DNA of 7,335 nucleotides. Origin: DASYYE01 sp035946955. Lineage in GTDB: Bacteria > Actinomycetota > Actinomycetes > Streptosporangiales > Streptosporangiaceae. This document shows, piece after piece, positions 1-5,795 of the stretch. Numbering within the stretch: the first letter of the stretch is position 1; the number at the start of each line of letters is the position of its first letter. The stretch lies in the NCBI GenBank assembly GCA_035946955.1, contig DASYYE010000538.1, positions 1-7,335 on the forward strand. Reading direction: 5' to 3'. The notes beneath the pieces were generated by a model. It did not search any database, was not told the DNA's origin, and worked only from the letters and a program-made list of their open reading frames with translations. The position numbers and the translations under genes were made by a program.

Positions 1-24
1 CCAATGCACGAGACGCGTTGAGTA

Positions 25-63
25 CATGGTCTGGGCGAGCCGGGGCTTCTCGCCCAGACCATG
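25..63. terminator. Strong hairpin, probable terminator of a gene left of the window
   Basis: CATGGTCTGGGCGAG at 25-39 pairs perfectly with 49-63, giving a 15-bp stem with a 9-nt loop. There is no T-run on either side, which is common for actinomycete terminators. No coding frame leads into it inside the window, so the gene it would terminate is not visible. It could equally be a bidirectional element. The structure is certain; the role is inferred. Confidence 0.55.
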
Positions 64-71
64 GGCCGAAA

Positions 72-156
72 GCTCGTCGCGATAACGAAGACTGCAAGTC
101 GCGGTGCTCGCGCTGCTGACGACGGGACGCTGACGAGCCGACTTGCACGACAAGTC
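72..156. other. Interleaved inverted repeats with pseudoknot-like order
   Basis: GCTCGTC (72-78) is complementary to GACGAGC (132-138), and TGCAAGTCG (93-101) is complementary to CGACTTGCA (139-147). The two pairings cross, as in an H-type pseudoknot. The second partner can instead fold locally: GACTTG (140-145) with CAAGTC (151-156) around a 5-nt loop. No gene follows directly. It may be a structured RNA remnant, a recombination site or chance. Confidence 0.25.
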
Positions 157-157
157 T

Positions 158-220
158 GTATTACCAACACCCCGTAGGTCCAATGTCAATTAGTAATACC
201 AGGTATGTGTTGGCCACATA
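158..220. repeat. Cluster of short inverted repeats in the intergenic region
   Basis: GTATTAC (158-164) is inverted at 193-199 (GTAATAC), CCAACAC (164-170) is inverted at 207-213 (GTGTTGG), and TATGTG (204-209) is inverted at 215-220 (CACATA) around a 5-nt gap. The last pair gives an operator-like near-palindrome. The stretch is less G+C-rich than its surroundings. No regulator can be assigned. Confidence 0.3.
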
Positions 221-307
221 GTGGTGCAGTGACCCCGGCAACCCTCCGCATCACCGCCCGCTGTTTCGCGTCGCGCACGCCCCGGTGTCGGCCTCGCTGA
301 CCCCTGA

Positions 308-576
308 GGGCGGTCGCAGATCCTCCTGCACACCGGCCTGACCAGCGACTATACGTACCTGGTGGCGAGCGGGGAGATCGCGGTCAGGTGGGCGGAATTC
401 GTTCAGCGAGAGCCTCAGCGGCATGCTGGCCGACGGCCGGAACTCGATGCGAACATCCCCGCGCTGACCTGACTCCGGGCACATTGCAGCCCTTAGCTCG
501 CCCCGGCGGCATGACCACCCGGGACATGGCCGCTCCACTGGGCCATGCCAGCCAGACCCTATTCATAACTTTTTAA
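308..576 (+). pseudogene. Possible frameshifted remnant of a helix-turn-helix protein
   Basis: Two adjacent + strand frames give peptide that looks more protein-like than a random shadow. The first (308-472, no start codon, ends at TGA) contains LTSDYTYLVASGEIAVRW and ends ELDANIPALT. The second (466-576, ends at TAA) reads DLTPGTLQPLARPGG followed by MTTRDMAAPLGHASQTL. The latter resembles the LTPETL...TTRDIAALLGVSHQTV pattern of small actinobacterial helix-turn-helix proteins, as I recall it. The frames would join if a tandem GACCGACC had lost one GACC copy near 466-469. There is no convincing start or ribosome binding site, and stop codons lie just upstream (305-307). The resemblance is recalled, not computed, and the stretch may be non-coding. 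Confidence 0.25.
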
Positions 577-606
577 TAAGCGCCTCGCACCGACCCACTT
601 TTCGCT

Positions 607-653
607 GGTCCCACCCACTAGCGGGACCGCTTGGTTATGGGGCGCAGCGGTCC
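607..653 (+). other. Two mutually exclusive hairpins sharing one arm
   Basis: GGTCCC (607-612) can pair with GGGACC (623-628). The overlapping GGACCGC (624-630) can instead pair with GCGGTCC (647-653). The shared middle arm makes the two stems alternatives, as in an attenuator. However, the segment lies upstream of the best -35 box of the next gene, so a DNA-level role (repeated half-sites) or chance is as likely. Confidence 0.25.
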
Positions 654-659
654 TGGGTA

Positions 660-665
660 TTGACA
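660..665 (+). promoter_or_regulatory. Candidate -35 box TTGACA
   Basis: TTGACA matches the housekeeping sigma consensus exactly and lies 112 bp before the GTG start of the glutaminase-family gene. No good -10 hexamer sits 16-18 bp downstream: the closest is AACCAT at 684-689, matching only three positions. Such a promoter would be weak or activator-dependent. The -10 position coincides with the palindrome at 678-695. Confidence 0.35.
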
Positions 666-677
666 GTGGGGAGGTGG

Positions 678-695
678 GTGGTCAACCATGACCAC
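678..695. promoter_or_regulatory. Perfect 18-bp palindromic operator candidate
   Basis: GTGGTCAACCATGACCAC has two perfect 7-bp arms (678-684 and 689-695) around ACCA. It begins 12 bp after the TTGACA box, where a -10 element would lie, the usual place for a dimeric repressor site. Family members that bind such sites (LacI, GntR, TetR types) cannot be told apart from the site alone. Confidence 0.4.
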
Positions 696-764
696 GTCGT
701 GCCTCAGCTTGGCATCTTAGTAAGGAGCAGACCGGGCTGCGCCCTCTAATGCCTGTCCCGCGAC

Positions 765-770
765 GGAGAG
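765..770 (+). promoter_or_regulatory. Ribosome binding site supporting the GTG start at 778
   Basis: GGAGAG ends 7 nt before GTG. It decides the start, since the next in-frame ATG would remove the whole twin-arginine signal peptide. Confidence 0.7.
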
Positions 771-777
771 TGCCTTA

Positions 778-3700
778 GTGAATACCCCCCGCCCCCATTG
801 TCCAACGCCTCTCACATGGACCATCGACCGCCGACGGTTCCTCTCCTTTGCGGGCGCAGCCGGTGCTATCGGGGCCACTGCCACCACTATTCCCTGCGGT
901 GCGGCCCACACCCTTGAGGGGCTCACCAAAGCTCGGAACGCGTCAACGTTCAGCCCGCTGCGGCCGCCGGCGACACCATTGGCGGTGCGGTCCATGTACC
1001 TGTCGACCTGGATGCCGGCAGACAACCTGGCTGGGACCTGGCCCACGTTCTGGAACGGCCGCGTCACAGCCATCACCGGGCTGGTGCGGGTGGACGGCAC
1101 TGTCTACACCTGGTGCGGTGCACCCGGGGAGGACTTCCCCCTGGCCAACCAGACCAGCCTCGCCGTGACCGCCACCCGGTCCAGGTACACGCTCACCGCG
1201 GGACCGGTGACGCTGACAGCCACCTTCTTCTCGCCGGTCGACCCTGCCAGCCTGCGGCGCCAGTGCGTGCCTATGAGCTACATCTCAGTGACCGCCGCCG
1301 CCAACGACGGCAACAGCCACGCCGTCAGCGTCTACGTGGATATCTCGGCGGAGTGGGCCCACGGCGACGACAGCCAGGACGTGAGCTGGGGTCAGCAGAC
1401 GGTCGGCGGCCTCAATGTGCTGACGGTGACACCCACCAACCCAACCGTCCTCGCCGAGTCCGGCGACCAGGCCTCATGGGGCACAGTCGTCTGGGCGACC
1501 GACAATGTGAGTGGCCTGACCTGGCAGACCGGGCAAGACACTGTCGTCCGGGGTAACGCTGCGCATGGTTCACTGCCCAACACCAACGACACCAACCAGC
1601 CCCGGCCCATCAGCGACAACTGGCCGGTCTTCGGTTTCATGCGCGACCTCGGCACCGTCACCACCAAGACCAGCGCCGAGGTGGTGGTGTGCATCGGTCA
1701 CGTGCGCGAGCCGACCGTGTCCTACCTCGGCACCAACCTCAACCCCTACTGGAGTACCTACTGGACCTCGTGGCAGCAGATGCTCTCGTGGTTCCGGGGC
1801 GACCACGCGGCCGCGCTGAAGGTCTGCTCCGCCACAGACGCGTCCGTAGACCATTGGGCCGCAGTTGCCCTGGGCGCCGGGACGGCGGCCGCCAAGCAGT
1901 ACGCCGCCATCACATCTCTGGCCCTGCGCCAGGCCTTCGGCGGCACGGAACTGGTGGTGAGCCCGTCGGGCACGCCATGGGCATTCCTGAAGGAGGTCTC
2001 CTCCAGCGGCAACGTATCAACGCTGGACGTGCTCTTCCCCGCGCACCCGGCCTACCTGCAGGTGTCACCCCAGTACCTGGAACTGCTGCTCGCCCCGGTC
2101 TTCGACTACGTCGAGAACCACAACTATCCCAAGCGGTGGGCTCCTCACGACCTCGGCTCGAACTACCCGAACGCGGCTGGCCACCTCAGCGGGACCGGCG
2201 AGGAGGACATGCCCATCGAGGAGAGCGGCAACATCCTGATGATGGCGTGCGCGGTGATGTCACGGATGTCGGCCGCCGACGCCACAGCCTACGCCAAGGC
2301 GCACTACACGATCATGCACCAGTGGGCCGAGTACCTGCTGTCCCAGGAACCCAACTACCCGGGCACCCAGAACCAGACAGACGACTTCACCGGGGTCATC
2401 GCCGCCTCAGTCAACCTCAACCTCAAGGGCATCGTGGGACTCGGCGTGTTCAGCAAGATCGCCGGCTTCGCTGGCAACTCCAGCGACCAGTCGTCCTTCG
2501 CCGCGACCGCGCGCAGGTTCATCACAAAGTGGGCCAGCCTGGGCCAGGATCCTTCAGCGGCGCACCTGGACCTGGCCTACGCCAACTCTGGCACCTTCAG
2601 CCTCAAGTACAACACCTACTCCGACCGCATGCTCAACACCAACCTCGTCAAGCCCGCGACCCTGACACAAGAGGCGGCCTGGTACCTGTCACAGGCCAAC
2701 CAGTACGGCGTCCCGCTGGACTCGCGTCACACCTACACCAAGGCTGACTGGGAGATGCTGACGGCGGCGGTCCTCCACACGCACACCCACGCGCGTGACC
2801 TGCTCATCGCCGACGTGTTCAAGTTCCTGAACACCAGTCCCAGCAGGGTGCCATTCACCGACTGGTACGACACGGTCGCCGGCACCCAGAACGGTTTCCA
2901 GAACAGGCCGGTCGTCGGGGGCACCTTCGCCCTCGACACGCTGTACCACTCCGCCAACGGGCTGACCGGTCACTGGGCCCTCGATAGCGACACTCTCGAC
3001 TCAGCCGGCTACCGCAATGACCTCATCCTCCACGACGGTGCCGCATATGAGAACGGCAACCAGGGTGGGGCACTCTCGCTCAGCCGGCCAGGTGCCCACG
3101 CGTCCGCGGCTCGCCCGGTCGTGCGCACCGATAACAGCTTCACCGTAACAGCCTGGGTCCGCATGTCCCATGCCAGTGGGGTCCACACCGCGGTCAGCCA
3201 GGACGGCGACAACGTGTCGGGCTTCTCCCTGCAGTACTGGGCACCCGACGGCAGGTGGGCGTTCTCGATGCCCAGCGCGGACTCCCCTGGCAGCGCGACC
3301 ACGCGGGCGCTCGGCACCCCTCCAGCGCTGGGCGCCTGGGTACACCTCGCCGGGGTGCACGACCGCGACGCCGGTCACCTCATGCTCTACGTCAACGGCA
3401 AGCTCACCGGTGCGGTGAGGTCCACCGCTACCTGGAGCGCCACCAACGGTCTCCAGGTAGGCCGTGGCCTATGGGCGGGCAGGCCAGCGGAGTTCTTCCC
3501 CGGTGCCATCGGCGACGTCGCCACCTTCAACAGGGCGCTGAGCGCGGCCGAGGTCGCCTCCGCCGCCGCCCTGCCCCAAGGCCTGCTGGCCAGCTACAGC
3601 ATGGGGGAGGGGAGCGGCACCACAGCGAGCGACCCGGCAGGCGGACACACGCTGACCCTGGCCGGGGCCGGGTGGGGTGCCGGGTTCAGCGGGTCAGGGC

Positions 3701-4194
3701 TGTCTCTCAACGGTTCCTCGGCTGCCGCCACCGCGTCCCGCTTCCTGGACACCAGTCACAGCTTCTCGGTGTCCGCCCGGGTGCTCCTCGCCGACACCAG
3801 TGGGTGGCATACGGCAGTGAGCCAGGACGGTATGTCCGTGAGTGGGTTTGCCTTGCAGTACTCCAAGGACGATGACGCGTGGGCCTTCTCGGTGCCTTCC
3901 GCCGACAGCGGCTGGGCGCCAGTGACCATGGCGCTGGCCCCGCTGCCACCACGGATCGGAGGCTGGCAGCACATCGCCGGTGTCTACGACGAACCGGCGG
4001 GTGAGCTCCGCCTGTACGTCGACGGCCGTCGCGCAGGCACCGCGCCCTGCCGTGCGGGCTGGAGTGCCGCCGGTGCCTTCGCCGTCGGCCGCGGCTACCA
4101 CGGCGGCCCCGCCGACTGGTTCGCCGGCCGTATCGACCAGGTGCGGGTGTGGGGGCGGGCACTGTCCGACCACGACCTCGCCGTCCTGGTATAG
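778..4194 (+). CDS. Tat-secreted GtaA-type glutaminase-family protein (DUF5127-DUF4965-DUF1793) with two LamG domains
   Basis: The protein has 1138 aa and starts at GTG. Residues 17-24 (DRRRFLSF) form a twin-arginine motif, followed by an Ala/Gly-rich hydrophobic stretch to about residue 38, so it is probably folded in the cytoplasm and exported by Tat. Residues 60-725 follow the glutaminase A family throughout: PLAVRSMYLSTWMP near the start, APHDLGSNYPN at 455-465, EEDMPIEESGN at 475-485, TDDF at 534-537, YGVPLDSR at 643-650, PFTDWYDT at 692-699, then RPVVGG. Fungal GtaA of this family hydrolyses glutamine to glutamate, but catalytic residues are not well established, so the activity here is inferred. 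About residues 728-930 and 935-1138 are two LamG/concanavalin-like jelly rolls, usually glycan- or surface-binding. C40 (TIPC) is not a convincing lipobox. The gene has its own upstream control region and no clear terminator after it. Many homologues are annotated only as DUF4965 proteins. Confidence 0.88.
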   Translation: MNTPRPHCPTPLTWTIDRRRFLSFAGAAGAIGATATTIPCGAAHTLEGLTKARNASTFSPLRPPATPLAVRSMYLSTWMPADNLAGTWPTFWNGRVTAITGLVRVDGTVYTWCGAPGEDFPLANQTSLAVTATRSRYTLTAGPVTLTATFFSPVDPASLRRQCVPMSYISVTAAANDGNSHAVSVYVDISAEWAHGDDSQDVSWGQQTVGGLNVLTVTPTNPTVLAESGDQASWGTVVWATDNVSGLTWQTGQDTVVRGNAAHGSLPNTNDTNQPRPISDNWPVFGFMRDLGTVTTKTSAEVVVCIGHVREPTVSYLGTNLNPYWSTYWTSWQQMLSWFRGDHAAALKVCSATDASVDHWAAVALGAGTAAAKQYAAITSLALRQAFGGTELVVSPSGTPWAFLKEVSSSGNVSTLDVLFPAHPAYLQVSPQYLELLLAPVFDYVENHNYPKRWAPHDLGSNYPNAAGHLSGTGEEDMPIEESGNILMMACAVMSRMSAADATAYAKAHYTIMHQWAEYLLSQEPNYPGTQNQTDDFTGVIAASVNLNLKGIVGLGVFSKIAGFAGNSSDQSSFAATARRFITKWASLGQDPSAAHLDLAYANSGTFSLKYNTYSDRMLNTNLVKPATLTQEAAWYLSQANQYGVPLDSRHTYTKADWEMLTAAVLHTHTHARDLLIADVFKFLNTSPSRVPFTDWYDTVAGTQNGFQNRPVVGGTFALDTLYHSANGLTGHWALDSDTLDSAGYRNDLILHDGAAYENGNQGGALSLSRPGAHASAARPVVRTDNSFTVTAWVRMSHASGVHTAVSQDGDNVSGFSLQYWAPDGRWAFSMPSADSPGSATTRALGTPPALGAWVHLAGVHDRDAGHLMLYVNGKLTGAVRSTATWSATNGLQVGRGLWAGRPAEFFPGAIGDVATFNRALSAAEVASAAALPQGLLASYSMGEGSGTTASDPAGGHTLTLAGAGWGAGFSGSGLSLNGSSAAATASRFLDTSHSFSVSARVLLADTSGWHTAVSQDGMSVSGFALQYSKDDDAWAFSVPSADSGWAPVTMALAPLPPRIGGWQHIAGVYDEPAGELRLYVDGRRAGTAPCRAGWSAAGAFAVGRGYHGGPADWFAGRIDQVRVWGRALSDHDLAVLV
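2956..4191 (+). repeat. Tandem duplication of the LamG domain inside the glutaminase-family gene
   Basis: Two copies of about 205 codons are arranged head to tail. The shared core HTAVSQDG..VSGF.LQY....WAFS.PSADS starts at H803 in copy 1 and H1011 in copy 2, a period of 208 residues. Later landmarks also recur: HLAGVHD / HIAGVYD, LYVNGK / LYVDGR, VGRG, and a final RALS. The copies have diverged at the protein level, so the duplication is not recent. Confidence 0.8.
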
Positions 4195-4238
4195 CAAGGC
4201 CAACGCGTCGTTCAAGTCAGCCAGCACGGCGCTGCACC

Positions 4239-4312
4239 TATTCCATATACACCTCGATATCAGGTTAATTTATATTAGAGAGAATTTATCTCCCTATATA
4301 GGAGTTTATATT
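4239..4312 (+). promoter_or_regulatory. A+T-rich probable promoter region of the S53 peptidase gene
   Basis: 54 of 74 bases are A or T, in a window that is otherwise strongly G+C-rich. The stretch holds TTTATATT twice (4269-4276 and 4305-4312), AATTTAT twice (4267-4273 and 4283-4289) and the perfect palindrome CCTATATAGG (4293-4302). TATATT at 4271-4276 and 4307-4312 fit a -10 hexamer at five of six positions, but no matching -35 is seen at 16-18 bp. It could be a promoter, a site for the AT-binding silencer Lsr2, or both. Confidence 0.45.
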
Positions 4313-4321
4313 CCACCCACG

Positions 4322-4387
4322 TTGTGGGGATCACAAAAGGGCCGGGGCTGCCGGCGTCGTCCGCCTGCCGATCAATGGGCATTGTGA
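4322..4387. promoter_or_regulatory. Cluster of TTGTG half-sites, operator candidates
   Basis: TTGTG (4322-4326) and CACAA (4332-4336) form an inverted repeat with a 5-nt spacer: TTGTGGGGATCACAA. A third half-site, TTGTGA (4382-4387), is the exact inverse of TCACAA at 4331-4336. CAATG-GG-CATTG (4373-4384) is a second small palindrome overlapping it. The sites lie between the A+T-rich stretch and the peptidase start, where a repressor or activator would act. The arms are short, so chance is possible. Confidence 0.35.
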
Positions 4388-4388
4388 C

Positions 4389-4402
4389 CCGGTAATCACC
4401 GG
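4389..4402 (+). other. Small hairpin in the peptidase leader
   Basis: CCGGT (4389-4393) pairs with ACCGG (4398-4402) around a 4-nt loop, 70 nt before the start codon. If transcription starts in the A+T-rich stretch, this is in the 5' leader. No role is evident. Confidence 0.25.
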
Positions 4403-4460
4403 ATGTTCCTGGTCGCAGTGGCCTGTATGGTCGCAGCGATCGGCCGCCGCCACGGAAGAG

Positions 4461-4467
4461 AAAGGGA
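4461..4467 (+). promoter_or_regulatory. Ribosome binding site of the S53 peptidase
   Basis: AAAGGGA lies 5 nt before ATG 4473, with further purines upstream from 4454. An overlapping ATG at 4469 is in another frame and does not lead to the peptidase. ATG 4485 (M5) is a possible later start with poorer spacing. Confidence 0.55.
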
Positions 4468-4472
4468 AATGT

Positions 4473-5684
4473 ATGGACTGGAAGATGCGTGTGGGCCTGG
4501 TGACCGCAGGGGCGGCGCTCTTCGTTCTGGGAGGGATCGCCGCCACCGGTACCGCGCATGCCGCACCAACGGGCGGCCCGGCCATCACTATGAAACCGCC
4601 GCTGGTGACCAAGGTCCTCGGCCACACGCGCGACGGCAAGCCGGTATTCGCCAGCAAAGCACCCACCGGGCTGCCCCCGGGCGTTATTGCCAAGGTCTAT
4701 AACCTGTCGGGGCTGTCGCCCAACTCGGGTGCCGGGAAGGGCCAGGTCATCGCGATCGTGGATGCCTACCGCGACGCGACCGCGCTCGCCGACCTCAACA
4801 CGTTCAACAAGCAGTACGGCTACGCGCAGCTTTCCACGTGCACCTCGCTGGCCCAGGCTGGGCCGTGCTTCAAGGCGTACAGCCCCCAGGGCACGCCGGG
4901 CACCAACGGCCCCTGGAACGAAGAGGAGTCACTCGACATCGAGTGGGCCCACGCGGAAGCCCCGGCCGCGAAGATCGTGCTGGTCCAGACCAAGGACGCC
5001 TTCGCCGCCAGCATGTTCAGCGGGGTCACCTACGCGGGCACCACGCTCAAGGCCACTGAAGTCTCCATGAGCTGGGGCACGTCCGTATTCGTAGGCCAGA
5101 CGTTCGCCCACCCCGGCACCCTGTACACCGCGTCGTCCGGGGACACCGGGCACGGCAGCTCCTACCCCGCCGCCTTCCCGAACGTGATCGCGGTTGGCGG
5201 GACCACGCTGGGCGGCTGCTTTCCTCCCTCCTGCCCTGGCACCGTCCACGAGACCGCGTGGTCGGGCTCTGGTGGCGGCATCGCCAGCTTCGAGAAGATC
5301 CCCGGCTACCAGTCCAGCTACAGCGGGCTTGTGTCAGGGGCGGCGACGATCAATGCGCTGACCAGCGGGAAGCGGGGTATCCCCGACGTCTCCTTCGACG
5401 CCAACCCGGGGACCGGCGTGGCCATCTACTCCAGTACCGCTGGCGGCTGGCAGCAGGTCGGCGGCACGAGCGTGGGCGCGCCGAACTGGGCGGGCATCCT
5501 CGCCGCTGGCGCCTCGGCGGGCAAGACAGCCCTGCAGGGCGGCAAGGCCATCTACTCCGGGGGCTACACAGCCAACCTCCGCGACATCACCAGCGGCACC
5601 AACGGTGGCTGCGGCACCGACTGCACCGCGGGCAAGGGCTACGACCTCGTGACCGGTCTCGGCAGCCCCATCAACTACCCCTGA
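4473..5684 (+). CDS. Secreted S53 family (sedolisin/kumamolisin-type) serine-carboxyl peptidase, compact form
   Basis: The protein has 403 aa with a Sec signal peptide (hydrophobic 7-24, cleavage likely after AHA at 28-30). The S53 catalytic set is visible: E151 and D155 in EESLDIE (the four-residue spacing of kumamolisin Glu78/Asp82), oxyanion D224 in SSGDTG, and nucleophile S333 in GGTSVGAP. The C-terminal calcium site is also present: D371-I372, then G387-x-G389-x-D391 in AGKGYD, followed by TGLGSP. All expected active-site residues are there, so it should be an endopeptidase, and known relatives work best at acidic pH. Only about 40 residues (31-70) separate the signal peptide from the catalytic core, instead of the prodomain of roughly 150-200 residues usual in S53 zymogens. 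Six cysteines form three local pairs (C123/C132, C249/C254, C380/C384), probably disulfides. A strong terminator follows 8 nt after the stop. Family assignment is secure; substrate is unknown. Confidence 0.92.
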   Translation: MDWKMRVGLVTAGAALFVLGGIAATGTAHAAPTGGPAITMKPPLVTKVLGHTRDGKPVFASKAPTGLPPGVIAKVYNLSGLSPNSGAGKGQVIAIVDAYRDATALADLNTFNKQYGYAQLSTCTSLAQAGPCFKAYSPQGTPGTNGPWNEEESLDIEWAHAEAPAAKIVLVQTKDAFAASMFSGVTYAGTTLKATEVSMSWGTSVFVGQTFAHPGTLYTASSGDTGHGSSYPAAFPNVIAVGGTTLGGCFPPSCPGTVHETAWSGSGGGIASFEKIPGYQSSYSGLVSGAATINALTSGKRGIPDVSFDANPGTGVAIYSSTAGGWQQVGGTSVGAPNWAGILAAGASAGKTALQGGKAIYSGGYTANLRDITSGTNGGCGTDCTAGKGYDLVTGLGSPINYP

Positions 5685-5692
5685 ACGAACAC

Positions 5693-5722
5693 TGAGCGGG
5701 GGCGGCTCACCGCCCCCGCTCA
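5693..5722 (+). terminator. Hairpin terminator after the S53 peptidase
   Basis: GAGCGGGGGCGG (5694-5705) pairs perfectly with 5710-5721 around the loop CTCA. One more T-A pair (5693/5722) gives a 13-bp stem. It begins 8 nt after the stop codon. There is no U-tract, as in many actinomycete terminators. It should largely separate the peptidase from the next gene. Confidence 0.85.
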
Positions 5723-5732
5723 CCTCTTACCG

Positions 5733-5758
5733 CGCTGCCGGCCTCCCCCGCTGCCGGC
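5733..5758 (+). repeat. 10-bp direct repeat CGCTGCCGGC
   Basis: CGCTGCCGGC occurs at 5733-5742 and 5749-5758, 16 bp apart, between the terminator and the next gene. The spacing is close to one and a half helical turns. It may be paired binding half-sites or a minor G+C-rich coincidence. Confidence 0.3.
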
Positions 5759-5782
5759 GTCCAGCGCACTCGCTTCCACAGG

Positions 5783-5788
5783 AAGGAG
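5783..5788 (+). promoter_or_regulatory. Ribosome binding site of the EXORDIUM-like gene
   Basis: AAGGAG ends 7 nt before ATG 5796, which favours this start over ATG 5802 and ATG 5814. No clear promoter hexamers are seen in the 70 bp between it and the preceding terminator. Confidence 0.65.
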
Positions 5789-5795
5789 CAGGGGA

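Larger units (their letters stand above)
577..777 (+). promoter_or_regulatory. Upstream control region of the glutaminase-family gene
   Basis: This non-coding stretch precedes the first gene. It holds two mutually exclusive hairpins (607-653), a consensus TTGACA (660-665), an 18-bp palindrome (678-695), an AAGGAG with no start codon behind it (722-727), and the ribosome binding site of the gene (765-770). The reading frame of the gene is open back to a TAA at 721-723 but contains no other usable start codon. Confidence 0.5.

Noticed and set aside
159..187. Possible leftward promoter: TTGACA on the - strand at 182-187
   Set aside because: No good -10 hexamer is found at 16-18 bp (GGTAAT at 18 bp is weak), and no - strand gene follows within the window.
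251..538. A 95-codon - strand open frame in the left intergenic region
   Set aside because: Composition is Arg/Pro/Ser-rich, there is no ribosome binding site or recognisable domain, and the + strand frames there look more protein-like.
900..925. Lipobox at C40 of the glutaminase-family protein
   Set aside because: The sequence TIPC lacks the Leu at -3 and the small residue at -1 expected of a lipoprotein signal.
717..1100. A - strand open frame overlapping the start of the glutaminase-family gene
   Set aside because: It covers the ribosome binding site and Tat signal region of a well supported gene and shows no domain.
1689..2747. A 352-codon + strand open frame inside the glutaminase-family gene
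   Set aside because: It is in another frame of a gene with clear family motifs; its product is Arg/Pro/Gly-rich without domains, as expected from the high G+C third positions of the real frame.
4222..4234. CAGC/GCTG hairpin after the glutaminase-family gene as a terminator
   Set aside because: The stem has only 4 bp and no U-tract, too weak to call.
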